NCBI RefSeq assembly: GCF_947502995.1
Contig: NZ_CANNBW010000001.1
Location: forward strand, 186,001 to 250,000
Source: an uncultured Tenacibaculum sp.
Lineage (GTDB): Bacteria; Bacteroidota; Bacteroidia; Flavobacteriales; Flavobacteriaceae
Direction of reading: 5' to 3'
DNA length: 64,000 nt
The translations under genes were made by a program, and so were the position numbers. Shown here piece by piece: positions 26,741 through 35,102 of this stretch; within the stretch, counting starts at the first letter, position 1; the number at the start of each line of letters is the position of its first letter. The notes under the pieces were generated by a model. It had not been told where the DNA came from. It did no database searches and was given only the letters and a program-made list of their open reading frames with translations.

Positions 26741-27211
26741 TTAAAAAATTAAAGACTCTTTAGATTTTAGTTTGTTTGTGTCTATGGAATAAGAAGTGAC
26801 TATTTGTGGAATTTTATTTATTGATTCTATGGTTTTATTAATTGTCATAGAATTAAAATCTCCCTCCAGTTTTAAAAAATAATCTACTTTTTTCCTTTCA
26901 GGAAGCAAATATGTTACTGTTTGACTTTCTGAAAATAAACTTAAATTATTTCCTGCAACTTTATTTTTATGATAGTTTGATATAAGATACCAAGAGTTTT
27001 CTGTTGCATTATGAGTGAATTCATAAAGTGAAAAAAAGGCATCGATATTATCTTTTGTAACATCAATATCAAAGTCTGATCGTTTTAAATTAAGTTGCAA
27101 ATGTAAATTCAAAAGATACGCTAAACGATAGTCTTCTACAGGACTATGAATACCAATTAAACTATAATCAGTAGATGAAAAATCATCTAATGTAAGTGAA
27201 TGAATTTGCAT
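26741..27211 (-). CDS. IPExxxVDY family protein
   Basis: A 156-residue cytoplasmic protein with the name-giving motif in a variant form, LLPERKKVDYFLKLEGD (about 112-128), in which Leu replaces the first Ile. It is rich in hydrophobic/aromatic residues, with no catalytic signature. Its function is unknown; it is known only as a conserved Bacteroidota family encoded near rnc and pyk. It sits between rnc (77 bases upstream) and pyk (3 bases downstream) on the same strand, so it is part of the lipid/RNA/glycolysis operon. Confidence 0.85.
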   Translation of the reverse strand: MQIHSLTLDDFSSTDYSLIGIHSPVEDYRLAYLLNLHLQLNLKRSDFDIDVTKDNIDAFFSLYEFTHNATENSWYLISNYHKNKVAGNNLSLFSESQTVTYLLPERKKVDYFLKLEGDFNSMTINKTIESINKIPQIVTSYSIDTNKLKSKESLIF

Positions 27212-27288
27212 AAAATAATTTATGCTAATTTACAGAATGTAATGTGAAAATAATATGAAATTAACGAAAACGATTTCTTGTATGCTTA

Positions 27289-28026
27289 TTATGAATTAGT
27301 TATTTGATTCTGAAAAGCATAGTAAACTCGCTTGGCTGCCATCTCTTCAGCTTTCTTTTTTGAAGTAGCTCGTCCTTTCGCTATTTTTTGTCCGTCAATA
27401 ATTACACGAACACTAAAATGTTTTTGATTTTGATTTCCTGAATCTTCATAACTTTCAAAGGCATATTTCCTTTTTGTCTTTTGACACCATTCAATAATAA
27501 AACCTTTGTAGCTTGTAATTTTGTTTTCCAGTTGTTGAAGATCTATATATGGGAAAATAACTTGGTCATATATAAACTGGTGGCAATAATTGTAACCTCT
27601 ATCTAAATAAATAGCACCTATTAAAGCTTCAAAAATATTACCATGAATATTTTCTCCCACTTGATTTTGGTTAATATTACTTTTAACAAAACGAATTAAA
27701 TCGAGTTCTTTACCTAATTTATTTAAGTTTTCCCTACTAACTACTTTAGAGCGCATTTGAGTTAAGTATCCCTCATTACCTCTAGGAGCTTCTTTATATA
27801 AAAAAGATGCTATTACAGAGCCTAATATAGCATCACCTAAAAACTCTAAACGTTCATAATTAATAGGTTTCCCTTTGTTGTCAGTCATTTTTAAAGATCT
27901 ATGAATAAAGGCCTTTTTGTAATGATTAAGAACAATAGGTTTAAAGTTTAGTAAAGATTTAAGTTCATAAAAAAATTCTTCGTCCTCTTTAGTTTTAGGT
28001 CTAACTATTTTACGAAGAAAATTCAT
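27289..28026 (-). CDS. rnc: Ribonuclease III
   Basis: A 245-residue RNase III. The endonuclease domain (about 20-160) carries the signature YERLEFLGDAILGSV (catalytic Glu/Asp) and the second metal site ENIHGNIFEALIGAIYLDRGY. The C-terminal double-stranded RNA-binding domain (about 175-240) has GQKIAKGRATSKKKAEEMAA. It matures rRNA and cuts structured mRNAs. It starts 16 bases after fabF in the acpP-fabF-rnc order, which is conserved in Bacteroidota. The length is slightly greater than in E. coli (226). Confidence 0.97.
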   Translation of the reverse strand: MNFLRKIVRPKTKEDEEFFYELKSLLNFKPIVLNHYKKAFIHRSLKMTDNKGKPINYERLEFLGDAILGSVIASFLYKEAPRGNEGYLTQMRSKVVSRENLNKLGKELDLIRFVKSNINQNQVGENIHGNIFEALIGAIYLDRGYNYCHQFIYDQVIFPYIDLQQLENKITSYKGFIIEWCQKTKRKYAFESYEDSGNQNQKHFSVRVIIDGQKIAKGRATSKKKAEEMAAKRVYYAFQNQITNS

Positions 28027-28042
28027 ATGGATTACTAATTAA

Positions 28043-29296
28043 TTATTGCTTATATTTTTTAAATGCGATACATGCGTTATGTCCACCAAAACCAAAAGTG
28101 TTACTTAAAGCTACGTTGATTTCTTTTTCTTGAGTTTTATTTAAAGTAAGATTTAAGTCTGGATTAATATTTTCATCAGGAGTACTATGATTTATAGTAG
28201 GAGGCACAATACCATGCTTCATAGCTAATAGTGAAGCAATAGCTTCAATAGCTCCAGCAGCACCAAGTAAGTGTCCTGTCATAGACTTTGTAGAGTTAAT
28301 ATTAATGTTTTTAGCATGATCTCCAAATACTTCAGAAATAGCTTTTAATTCAGCTACATCACCAAGAGGTGTAGAAGTTCCATGAGTGTTAATATGATCA
28401 ACATCTTCTGGGTTAATACCTGCGTTTTCAAGACAGTTTTTCATTACAGCAATAACTCCTAACCCTTCAGGATGTGGAGCGGTCATATGGTGAGCATCTG
28501 AAGACATACCTCCTCCAATAACTTCTGCGTAAATTTTAGCACCACGAGCTTTTGCGTGTTCGTATTCTTCTAGGATTAATGCTCCAGCACCTTCTCCTAA
28601 AACAAAACCATCTCTTTCAGCATCAAAAGGTCTAGATGCCGACTCAGGACTTTCATTTCTTTTAGATAGAGCATGCATTGCATTAAAACCTCCCATTCCA
28701 GCTATTGTAACAGCAGCTTCACTACCACCAGTAACAATAACATCACAATGACCAAGGCGAATATAATTCAATGCATCTATCATAGCATTAGCAGATGACG
28801 CACAAGCAGATACTGTTGTATAGTTAGGTCCCATAAATCCATGTTTAATAGAAATGTTACCAGGTGCGATATCTGCGATCATCTTAGGTATAAAGAAAGG
28901 ATTGAATTTTGGAGTTCCATCTCCAGCAGCGAAATTAATCACCTCATTCTGAAAAGTCTCTAGTCCTCCAATTCCTGCTCCCCAGATTACACCAACTTTG
29001 TATTTGTTTAATTGGTCTAAATTTAATTCAGCATCTTTAATTGCTTCGTCTGAAGCAATCATAGCATACTGAGTAAATCGATCCATTCTACGAGCTTCTT
29101 TTCTGTCAATATAATCTTTAACATCAAAGTTTTTTAACTCGCACGCGAAACGAGTTTTGAACTTGGCAGCATCAAAATATGTTATAGGTGCAGCACCGCT
29201 AACTCCGTTAACTAAGCCATTCCAGTATTGTTCAATATTGTTTCCTATAGGCGTTAATGCGCCAAGTCCAGTTACGACAACTCGTTTTAATTGCAT
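28043..29296 (-). CDS. fabF: Beta-ketoacyl-ACP synthase II
   Basis: A 417-residue condensing enzyme with the complete Cys-His-His triad: TVSACASSANAM (Cys about 164), NTHGTSTPLGDVAE and NSTKSMTGHLLGAAGA. It elongates acyl-ACP by two carbons in fatty-acid synthesis and is temperature-sensitive in E. coli. It is adjacent to acpP (12 bases), the acyl carrier it uses, and upstream of rnc. Full length, with the start MQLKRVVVTGLGALTPIG typical of FabF. Confidence 0.98.
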   Translation of the reverse strand: MQLKRVVVTGLGALTPIGNNIEQYWNGLVNGVSGAAPITYFDAAKFKTRFACELKNFDVKDYIDRKEARRMDRFTQYAMIASDEAIKDAELNLDQLNKYKVGVIWGAGIGGLETFQNEVINFAAGDGTPKFNPFFIPKMIADIAPGNISIKHGFMGPNYTTVSACASSANAMIDALNYIRLGHCDVIVTGGSEAAVTIAGMGGFNAMHALSKRNESPESASRPFDAERDGFVLGEGAGALILEEYEHAKARGAKIYAEVIGGGMSSDAHHMTAPHPEGLGVIAVMKNCLENAGINPEDVDHINTHGTSTPLGDVAELKAISEVFGDHAKNININSTKSMTGHLLGAAGAIEAIASLLAMKHGIVPPTINHSTPDENINPDLNLTLNKTQEKEINVALSNTFGFGGHNACIAFKKYKQ

Positions 29297-29308
29297 ATGT
29301 AATTAAAT

Positions 29309-29545
29309 TTACTTCTTAGCTTCTTCTATATAGCTTATTGCTTGACCAACTGTAGCAATATTTTCAGCTTGATCGTCTGGGATTTGAATATCAAATTCCT
29401 TTTCAAACTCCATGATTAACTCAACAGTATCTAACGAATCAGCTCCTAAGTCGTTAGTAAAACTTGCTTCGTTAGTTACTTCGTTATCGTCTACTCCTAA
29501 TTTATCAACGATAATTGCCTTTACTCTAGATGCAATGTCTGACAT
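29309..29545 (-). CDS. acpP: Acyl carrier protein
   Basis: A 78-residue acidic four-helix protein with the phosphopantetheine attachment site [15 protein letters not shown] (Ser37). It carries growing acyl chains for FabF and other fatty-acid and lipid enzymes. It is the first gene of the operon. The minus-strand sequence TATTTTTG at 29584-29577 is a good -7 element 32 bases before the ATG. Confidence 0.98.
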   Translation of the reverse strand: MSDIASRVKAIIVDKLGVDDNEVTNEASFTNDLGADSLDTVELIMEFEKEFDIQIPDDQAENIATVGQAISYIEEAKK

Positions 29546-29576
29546 AATTTTTTAATTTTTAAATTTAAAATCGAGG

Positions 29577-29584
29577 CAAAAATA
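29577..29584 (-). promoter_or_regulatory. Promoter -7 element of acpP operon
   Basis: TATTTTTG read on the minus strand (29584-29577) matches TAnnTTTG. No TTG lies at the usual distance upstream, so only the -7 part is supported. Confidence 0.5.
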
Positions 29585-29716
29585 CGAATCTTGTGATTTT
29601 ATTCTAATTTTTGCTCAAAAATGTGGGGTCTAAAATAAAAAATCTTTTGTTTAGGACCACACTCTTATTAATAATTATTGTTTTTTTGCAGTAACAACAT
29701 AGCTATTTTTAAGATT

Positions 29717-30289
29717 ATGAAACGAATAGTAATTTTTGCTTCGGGGTCCGGAAGTAATGCCGAGAATATTATAGGGTTTTTTCAAACTAAAAGAACTGCT
29801 AAGGTTACTCATGTGCTTACTAACAACGAGCATGCCAAAGTTTTAGGTAGGTGTAAGAGGTTAAAAATCAATGCTTTGGTTTTTAGTAAGGAGGAGTTTT
29901 TTAAGAGTGATAAAGTGTTGGGTTTCCTAAAAAAAGAAGCAGACTTAATTATTTTGGCTGGCTTTTTATGGAAAGTTCCTAAGCATATTGTAGCAAATTT
30001 TCCAAATAAAATAGTGAATATTCATCCTGCATTATTGCCAAAATATGGTGGAAAAGGAATGTATGGAAGTCATGTTCACAAGGCAATAAAAAATAATAAT
30101 GAAGCAGAAACAGGCATAACTATACATTATGTAAACGAGCATTATGATGAAGGAGCTATTATTTTTCAAGCAAAAACTGCTTTGAGCCCTGAAGATTCTG
30201 TTGAAGATATTGCTAAAAAAGTACATGAATTAGAATATGAACACTATCCTAAGGTAATAGAAGATATTATTTTATCTAAGAATGAGTAA
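29717..30289 (+). CDS. purN: Phosphoribosylglycinamide formyltransferase
   Basis: A 190-residue GAR transformylase. The ATG at 29717 gives the normal N-terminus MKRIVIFASGSGSNAENI; an upstream in-frame start at 29678 would add 13 residues not found in the family. The folate and catalytic motif NIHPALLPKYGGKGMYG contains the catalytic His, and the Asp lies in HYVNEHYDEGAIIFQ. It transfers formyl from 10-formyl-THF to glycinamide ribonucleotide in purine synthesis. It is divergent from acpP, and its end overlaps the RNase H gene by eight bases, so the two are translationally coupled. Confidence 0.96.
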   Translation: MKRIVIFASGSGSNAENIIGFFQTKRTAKVTHVLTNNEHAKVLGRCKRLKINALVFSKEEFFKSDKVLGFLKKEADLIILAGFLWKVPKHIVANFPNKIVNIHPALLPKYGGKGMYGSHVHKAIKNNNEAETGITIHYVNEHYDEGAIIFQAKTALSPEDSVEDIAKKVHELEYEHYPKVIEDIILSKNE

Positions 30290-30920
30290 AAAAAAGAAGT
30301 TCTATGTCGTCTGGAAAGGTAAAAAAACAGGCGTGTTTAATAAATGGGAGACTTGTAAAAAACAAATTTCTGGATTTGAAGGTGCTCAGTACAAAGCTTT
30401 TTTAGATAAAGATGAAGCTGAAAAAGCTTTCAAAAAGAGTTACAACGATTATAAAGGTAAGGATACCACTAAGAAGAAAATTTCAGAAGAAGAAAAGAGA
30501 AAATATGGAACTCCTGTGTTAGAGAGTTTATCTGTAGATGCAGCATGTGCTGGAAACCCTGGGATATTAGAGTATAGAGGAGTAGATACAAAAACCAAAA
30601 AACAGATTTTTATTCAAGGTCCTTTTAAACAAGGGACCAATAATATAGGAGAGTTTTTAGCTTTAGTTCATGGCTTGGCTTTATTAAAAAAGCAAAAGCT
30701 TCCTAATTATCCATTATATTCAGATTCCAAAATTGCAATTTCTTGGGTAAAAAAGAAACAATGTAGAACAAATGTAACTTTTACCGAAGCTAATAAAGAT
30801 TTGCTAGATTTAATTAAAAGAGCCGAGGCATGGTTGAAAGAAAATCCAGTAACTAATCCGATTTTAAAATGGGAAACCAAAGTTTGGGGAGAAATTCCAG
30901 CAGATTTTGGAAGAAAGTAA
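30282..30920 (+). CDS. Ribonuclease H with viroplasmin-like N-terminal domain
   Basis: A 212-residue protein. Residues 5-55 form a caulimovirus viroplasmin / RNase H1 hybrid-binding domain (FYVVWKGKKTGVFNKWETCKKQISGF, split by a Gly turn). The RNase H domain follows from about 78, with acidic residues Asp86 (SVDAACAGNPG), Glu124 (NNIGEFLALVHGL) and Asp148 (LYSDSKIAISWV), plus a C-terminal acidic residue in GEIPADFGRK. It removes RNA from RNA-DNA hybrids. It overlaps purN by eight bases. The arrangement is eukaryotic RNase H1-like and is common in Bacteroidota. Confidence 0.92.
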   Translation: MSKKKKFYVVWKGKKTGVFNKWETCKKQISGFEGAQYKAFLDKDEAEKAFKKSYNDYKGKDTTKKKISEEEKRKYGTPVLESLSVDAACAGNPGILEYRGVDTKTKKQIFIQGPFKQGTNNIGEFLALVHGLALLKKQKLPNYPLYSDSKIAISWVKKKQCRTNVTFTEANKDLLDLIKRAEAWLKENPVTNPILKWETKVWGEIPADFGRK

Positions 30921-30924
30921 ATAT

Positions 30925-31341
30925 TTATTTTACAAAATCTCTCAATAAATCTATAATAGGTTTTAGTTCGTTTGGAGGATTATCGTGATCAAAATCACTA
31001 GATATGTATGTCTCATTTGTTGTTCTTATCTGAAGAGAAGCATGTAAAGCAGCATCGGTAGCTCTTTTATCGGAAGGAGCTTTAAGTTCAGATATAGATT
31101 TTAATTCTAAATTTTTTATAAGATCAAGAAGTTGTTCTTTTTTATCTTTAGTGATAGAGTATGTTTTTGTTGTGTTGTAATCTTTGTAGGTTACAGTATT
31201 ATCAATTAAATTGATATTTTCCATTGCGCCTCTCGTGTGAGCATTAAAAGTAACTTCTGAAATTGTTGAAGTTTGATTGTCTTTTTGAGAAATACAGCCC
31301 ACAGTTGAAAGTAAAATTATAACAGAGATTAAAAACTTCAT
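30925..31341 (-). CDS. Small lipoprotein, function unknown
   Basis: A 138-residue lipoprotein with lipobox STVGC (Cys about 16), followed by ISQKDNQTS, which lacks the acidic export tag and so is likely periplasm-facing. The mature part contains SEVTFNAHTRGAMENINL and a helix with repeated Lys/Leu (KKEQLLDLIKNLELKSI). No domain is recognised. It ends four bases from the convergent RNase H gene and is preceded by a terminator that isolates it from the M43 proteases. Confidence 0.72.
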   Translation of the reverse strand: MKFLISVIILLSTVGCISQKDNQTSTISEVTFNAHTRGAMENINLIDNTVTYKDYNTTKTYSITKDKKEQLLDLIKNLELKSISELKAPSDKRATDAALHASLQIRTTNETYISSDFDHDNPPNELKPIIDLLRDFVK

Positions 31342-31355
31342 GATTTATTATTTAA

Positions 31356-31387
31356 TAAAAAAGCGTCATAGTTAAGTATGACGCTTA
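31356..31387 (-). terminator. Terminator after first M43 protease
   Basis: A perfect 10-bp stem, AAGCGTCATA (31361-31370) with TATGACGCTT (31377-31386), is followed on the minus strand by a T-run. It lies 25 bases downstream of the protease stop. Confidence 0.88.
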
Positions 31388-31411
31388 TAAATATATGCTT
31401 TTTTTGTCTAT

Positions 31412-32371
31412 TTAGTCTGCCATAGTTGATCTAAATGCTCCAGGAGCAAAAACAGCATCCATTCTTGCTTTTTGACCATTTGTGAACATGTACATACAGC
31501 TATCATCTGAATAATCCATGAAATTCATAGTCATGTTAGTGCTACCACATTCGATTGTTGGATATGTAGGACATCCTCTACTTGGACCATCAGCATCAGG
31601 AGTGTCAGCGACAAAATCGCTAGCTCCACATCCTCCGTCACCCCAAATGTGACGTAAATTTAACCAGTGACCAACTTCATGAGTTGCAGTTCTGTCTGTT
31701 CTTCCTACAAATCTGCTTCCTAATACAACTCCATCTGTAGCCCAGTTTCCACCAGGAAATTGAGCATATCCTAATATTGTACCACCTCTATAAGGCATGT
31801 TGTTCACTATCCAAATATTTAAAAACTCTTGAGGATTTACAACGTCACTTCCACCGCTAGATGAAAATTTCATAGAGTCATCTGGTCTCCAACTTCTTTT
31901 TCTACTGCTTACACGTATTACATCTTCGATTACAAAATCAATTCCAACATTTGCTTCTGCGCCTGCAAATTCTGCTGGCATAGCTCCTCTATTGGGGTTT
32001 TGTAAATTGAAGTCTTCATTCATTGCTGCTATTTGATCTTCTAGAACAGATAAAGGTAAATTTTCACTTGCTTGTCTGTAAATAACGTGAAAAACAACCG
32101 GGATTTGAATTTTTCCATTTACTAATCTTTGTTGAAGATCTACTTGGTTTGCTAAAAAGTTTGATGTTTGTTGTTCTATGTTGGCCATTCTATTAGCTAA
32201 GTCTGGATCTTTTGCTAAATTTTCATTTAGCTTATCCATAGTAAAACATTGCTTTTCTGCTTTTAACAAAGAAGCTTCAGGGCTAACTTCTAATGGTTGT
32301 TCATTTTCATTGTTTTGACAACCAATAAATAATGCAGCAGCAGCTACAATAGATAAAACTATTTTCTTCAT
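31412..32371 (-). CDS. M43-family (pappalysin-like) zinc metalloprotease lipoprotein
   Basis: A 319-residue lipoprotein (lipobox LFIGC, Cys18, followed by QNNENEQ). A pro-region (about 25-100) precedes the metzincin domain with zinc site HEVGHWLNLRHIWGD (HExxHxxxxxH). It also has the Cys-rich PTYPTIECGS segment and Met-turn MNFMDYSDDSCMYMFT. It should cleave peptides outside the inner membrane. It is the downstream member of a tandem pair; the paralogue at 32449 shares the same order and C-terminus, including GQKARMRAVF versus GQKARMDAVF. Both genes have separate hairpin terminators. Confidence 0.93.
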   Translation of the reverse strand: MKKIVLSIVAAAALFIGCQNNENEQPLEVSPEASLLKAEKQCFTMDKLNENLAKDPDLANRMANIEQQTSNFLANQVDLQQRLVNGKIQIPVVFHVIYRQASENLPLSVLEDQIAAMNEDFNLQNPNRGAMPAEFAGAEANVGIDFVIEDVIRVSSRKRSWRPDDSMKFSSSGGSDVVNPQEFLNIWIVNNMPYRGGTILGYAQFPGGNWATDGVVLGSRFVGRTDRTATHEVGHWLNLRHIWGDGGCGASDFVADTPDADGPSRGCPTYPTIECGSTNMTMNFMDYSDDSCMYMFTNGQKARMDAVFAPGAFRSTMAD

Positions 32372-32390
32372 TTGAAAGGGTTTTTAAAGA

Positions 32391-32417
32391 AGATTAAGTA
32401 TTTTGTATACTCAATCT
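32391..32417 (-). terminator. Stem-loop after second M43 protease
   Basis: An 11-bp stem (32391-32401 with 32407-32417). The one irregular pair is a G-U wobble only in the minus-strand RNA, which supports transcription in that direction. It is followed by a T-rich stretch. Confidence 0.65.
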
Positions 32418-32448
32418 TCTAATTTATAATTAAGTTGTTGTTTGAATT

Positions 32449-33513
32449 CTAGTTTAAAATTGAAGCTCTTGCTGCTCCTGGTTGAAAGACTGCTCTCATT
32501 CTAGCTTTTTGTCCTTCTGTAAATAAACTCATACATGCATCATCTGTATAATCCATATAGTTCATTGTCATGTCATTCGAACGACAGTGAGCAGTTGGGT
32601 AGGTTGGACATCCGTAGTTTGGACGATCTGAAGAAGGTGTGTCTGAAACAAAATCATCTTGACGACATCTACCATCTCCCCAAATGTGACGTAAGTTTAA
32701 GTAGTGACCAACTTCATGTGTCATAGTTCTACCTCCGTTGAAAGGAGCTTGAACAAATCCTGTAGTTCCAAAGTATTGAGGAGCACATACTACACCATCT
32801 GTAGCTAAATTACCTCCTGGGAATTGAGCATATCCTAAAATACCACCACCAATATTACACACCCAAATATTTAAATGTGTTTGTGGTGTAACTGGAGGAT
32901 AAGCAGATTTTACAGCATCATTTGTTCCCCAAGATGTTCTAGAGTCAGCATATCTAAATGTACCAGCTAATGTAAAAGTGATTTCAGAATCTGCTGCAAC
33001 ACCAGCAAATTCTGCAGGAGTATTATTGGCATCTGAATTTTGCATTCTAAAATCGTCATTTAAAACTCTCATTTGTGATGAAATTTGAGCATCAGAAATG
33101 TTTTCATTTGAATTGCTGTAAACTACGTGTACATATACAGGTATATTAATTATGCCTAAGTTATCAGTAACAGGAGTTCCTCCGCCGTCACCGCCGCCAT
33201 TATTTCCTCCTCCATTTCCGTTTCCATTTCCTCCCTTTTTACCAGCAATAAATTTTCTTGTGTTGTATTCAATGTCATACATTTTTTTGTATAAACCAGG
33301 GTTTTCCTTTAATTGGCGGTTTAATACCTTCATAGATTGACATTTTCCCCCAGTTCCATCAGTAGATCTAGCACTCAACTCTTCAGTTTGAACGTAAAAG
33401 TCGCTCATGTCAATAGCTTCTTGTTGAGAAAGGTCGTTGTTTTTAGTATCTTCATCCTGACAACCGATTAATAATCCAGCCACAATAGCAATACTTAATA
33501 AAACTCTTTTCAT
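32449..33513 (-). CDS. M43-family zinc metalloprotease lipoprotein with glycine linker
   Basis: A 354-residue paralogue of the neighbouring protease. The lipobox LLIGC (Cys18) is followed by QDEDTK, an acidic tag consistent with surface export. The pro-segment ends in a Gly/Asn-rich linker, GGNGNGNGGGNNGGGDGGG, at about residues 93-115, which the sister gene lacks. The catalytic domain has HEVGHYLNLRHIWGD, the Cys-containing CPTYPTAHCRS and Met-turn MNYMDYTDDACM. Tandem duplication followed by gain of a flexible linker suggests one copy acts further from the membrane. Likely secreted peptide or toxin degradation; the substrate is unknown. Confidence 0.93.
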   Translation of the reverse strand: MKRVLLSIAIVAGLLIGCQDEDTKNNDLSQQEAIDMSDFYVQTEELSARSTDGTGGKCQSMKVLNRQLKENPGLYKKMYDIEYNTRKFIAGKKGGNGNGNGGGNNGGGDGGGTPVTDNLGIINIPVYVHVVYSNSNENISDAQISSQMRVLNDDFRMQNSDANNTPAEFAGVAADSEITFTLAGTFRYADSRTSWGTNDAVKSAYPPVTPQTHLNIWVCNIGGGILGYAQFPGGNLATDGVVCAPQYFGTTGFVQAPFNGGRTMTHEVGHYLNLRHIWGDGRCRQDDFVSDTPSSDRPNYGCPTYPTAHCRSNDMTMNYMDYTDDACMSLFTEGQKARMRAVFQPGAARASILN

Positions 33514-33660
33514 TTTTAATGGTTTTAAAGTGTTAATAAATAGTGTCCCTTTTTAACTAATTAAAATTTTATTGGGAGTTAAAATTTTATATATAATTAG
33601 TTAAAAATGTTAAAATTTTATGATTGCCAAATTAGTATTTTTTTTTGAAATACAATTTTG

Positions 33661-33714
33661 AAAGAAAAAAAGCTCTGTAAACCAGGTTCTTACTGGGTTT
33701 CAGAGCTTTTTTAG
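33661..33714. terminator. Terminator after sufS
   Basis: A long hairpin with left arm 33671-33685 and right arm 33693-33707 and two mismatches. It has an A6 run on the left and a T6 run on the right, so it works for the minus-strand sufS transcript. The rest of the 33514-33802 gap is AT-rich with no other feature I can support. Confidence 0.85.
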
Positions 33715-33802
33715 CTAGAAAAATAAGTTTTTTAAATTGTTTAAAAAACAACAAAAACGTCAATTTTTGTTATTTTTTTATATAAAAAAATAAAATTGAT
33801 GG

Positions 33803-35014
33803 TTAGCTCAACATCATTTTGGCTTTTTTTACAGCTTCTATCATAATATCTATTTCTTCTTTAGTGTTATAAAAGCTTAAAGATGCTCTTACAGTTCCAG
33901 GAATTTTATAAAAGTCCATAATAGGTTGTGCACAATGATGTCCTGTTCTAACCGCTATGCCTAACTTATCTAAAATAGAACCTATATCATAAGGGTGTAT
34001 TCCTTCTATATTAAAAGATATAACAGAAGTTTTAGTAGATGTACCATATATTTTTAAACCTTCTATATCAGAAAGTTTTTCTGTAGCATAGTTTAAAAGT
34101 TCATGTTCTGCTTTTTGGATATTTTTAAAACCAATAGCGTTCATGTAATCTACAGCTACGCCAAAAGCAATTCCTCCACAAATATTAGGAGTTCCTGCTT
34201 CAAATTTATGAGGTAAACCAGCGTAAGTTGTTTTTTCAAAAGTTACGGTTTCTATCATTTCTCCTCCACCTTGATAAGGAGGTAGTTTTTCTAGTAGTTC
34301 TTGTTTTCCGTATAAAATTCCAACTCCAGTAGGTCCGCACATTTTATGAGCAGAGGCAACATAAAAATCAACATTTAATGCTTGAACATCTGGTTTAATA
34401 TGTGGACAAGCTTGTGCTCCGTCAATTAAAACATAAGCTCCAAATTTATGAGCTCTATGAATAATAGTTTCAATTGGGTTTATAGTGCCTAATGCATTAG
34501 ATACATGATTGCAGAAAACCAACTTAGTTTTATTGCTTAACATTTCGTCGTAAAGATCCATTCGTAAAGAACCATCTTCATCCATTGGTATTACTCGTAA
34601 AATTGCACCAGCTTTTTCACACATCATTTGCCAAGGAACAATGTTTGAATGATGTTCTAATGCTGAAACAATTACTTCATCACCTTCTTGTAATAATGAA
34701 GAAAATCCTGAGGCTACTATGTTTACACTTTCAGTAGTTCCAGCTGTTAAAATGATTTCATAAGCGTGCTTAGCATTAAAATGTTTTTGAATTTTAATTC
34801 TAGCTTCTTCGTATTTATCTGTGGCTTCTTGACTTAAAGTATGAACGCCACGGTGAATATTTGCATTGTAATTAGAGTAATAATCAACAATAGCATCAAT
34901 TACTACAGTTGGAGTTTGAGATGTAGCTCCGTTATCGAAATATATTAATGGTTTTCCATGCACTTTTCTTTCAAGAATAGGAAAATCTGCACGGATTTTT
35001 TTGATATCTAGCAT
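33803..35014 (-). CDS. sufS: Cysteine desulfurase SufS
   Basis: A 403-residue class II cysteine desulfurase. I use the ATG at 35014 (MLDIKKIRADFPIL); an alternative at 35032 adds six residues. It has FDNGATSQTPTVVIDAI, the HHSNIVPWQMM segment, the PLP lysine in VASAHKMCGPTGVGILYGK and the catalytic Cys loop RTGHHCAQPIM. It removes sulfur from cysteine for Fe-S cluster assembly by SufBCD. No other suf gene lies within the window on either side: the flanking genes are a protease and a serine hydrolase, so it is detached from sufBCD here. Confidence 0.95.
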   Translation of the reverse strand: MLDIKKIRADFPILERKVHGKPLIYFDNGATSQTPTVVIDAIVDYYSNYNANIHRGVHTLSQEATDKYEEARIKIQKHFNAKHAYEIILTAGTTESVNIVASGFSSLLQEGDEVIVSALEHHSNIVPWQMMCEKAGAILRVIPMDEDGSLRMDLYDEMLSNKTKLVFCNHVSNALGTINPIETIIHRAHKFGAYVLIDGAQACPHIKPDVQALNVDFYVASAHKMCGPTGVGILYGKQELLEKLPPYQGGGEMIETVTFEKTTYAGLPHKFEAGTPNICGGIAFGVAVDYMNAIGFKNIQKAEHELLNYATEKLSDIEGLKIYGTSTKTSVISFNIEGIHPYDIGSILDKLGIAVRTGHHCAQPIMDFYKIPGTVRASLSFYNTKEEIDIMIEAVKKAKMMLS

Positions 35015-35077
35015 GAAATTAATTTTATACAAAAATACGGCTATGTTATTAAAAGAACAATCAAACAGATAAATTCT

Positions 35078-35085
35078 TACATTTG
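35078..35085 (+). promoter_or_regulatory. Promoter -7 element of serine hydrolase gene
   Basis: TACATTTG at 35078-35085 matches TAnnTTTG exactly. It overlaps the GTG that could begin the longer reading frame at 35085, which rules out that start and supports the ATG at 35103. Confidence 0.62.
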
Positions 35086-35102
35086 TGAAAACGACCCAAA
35101 TT

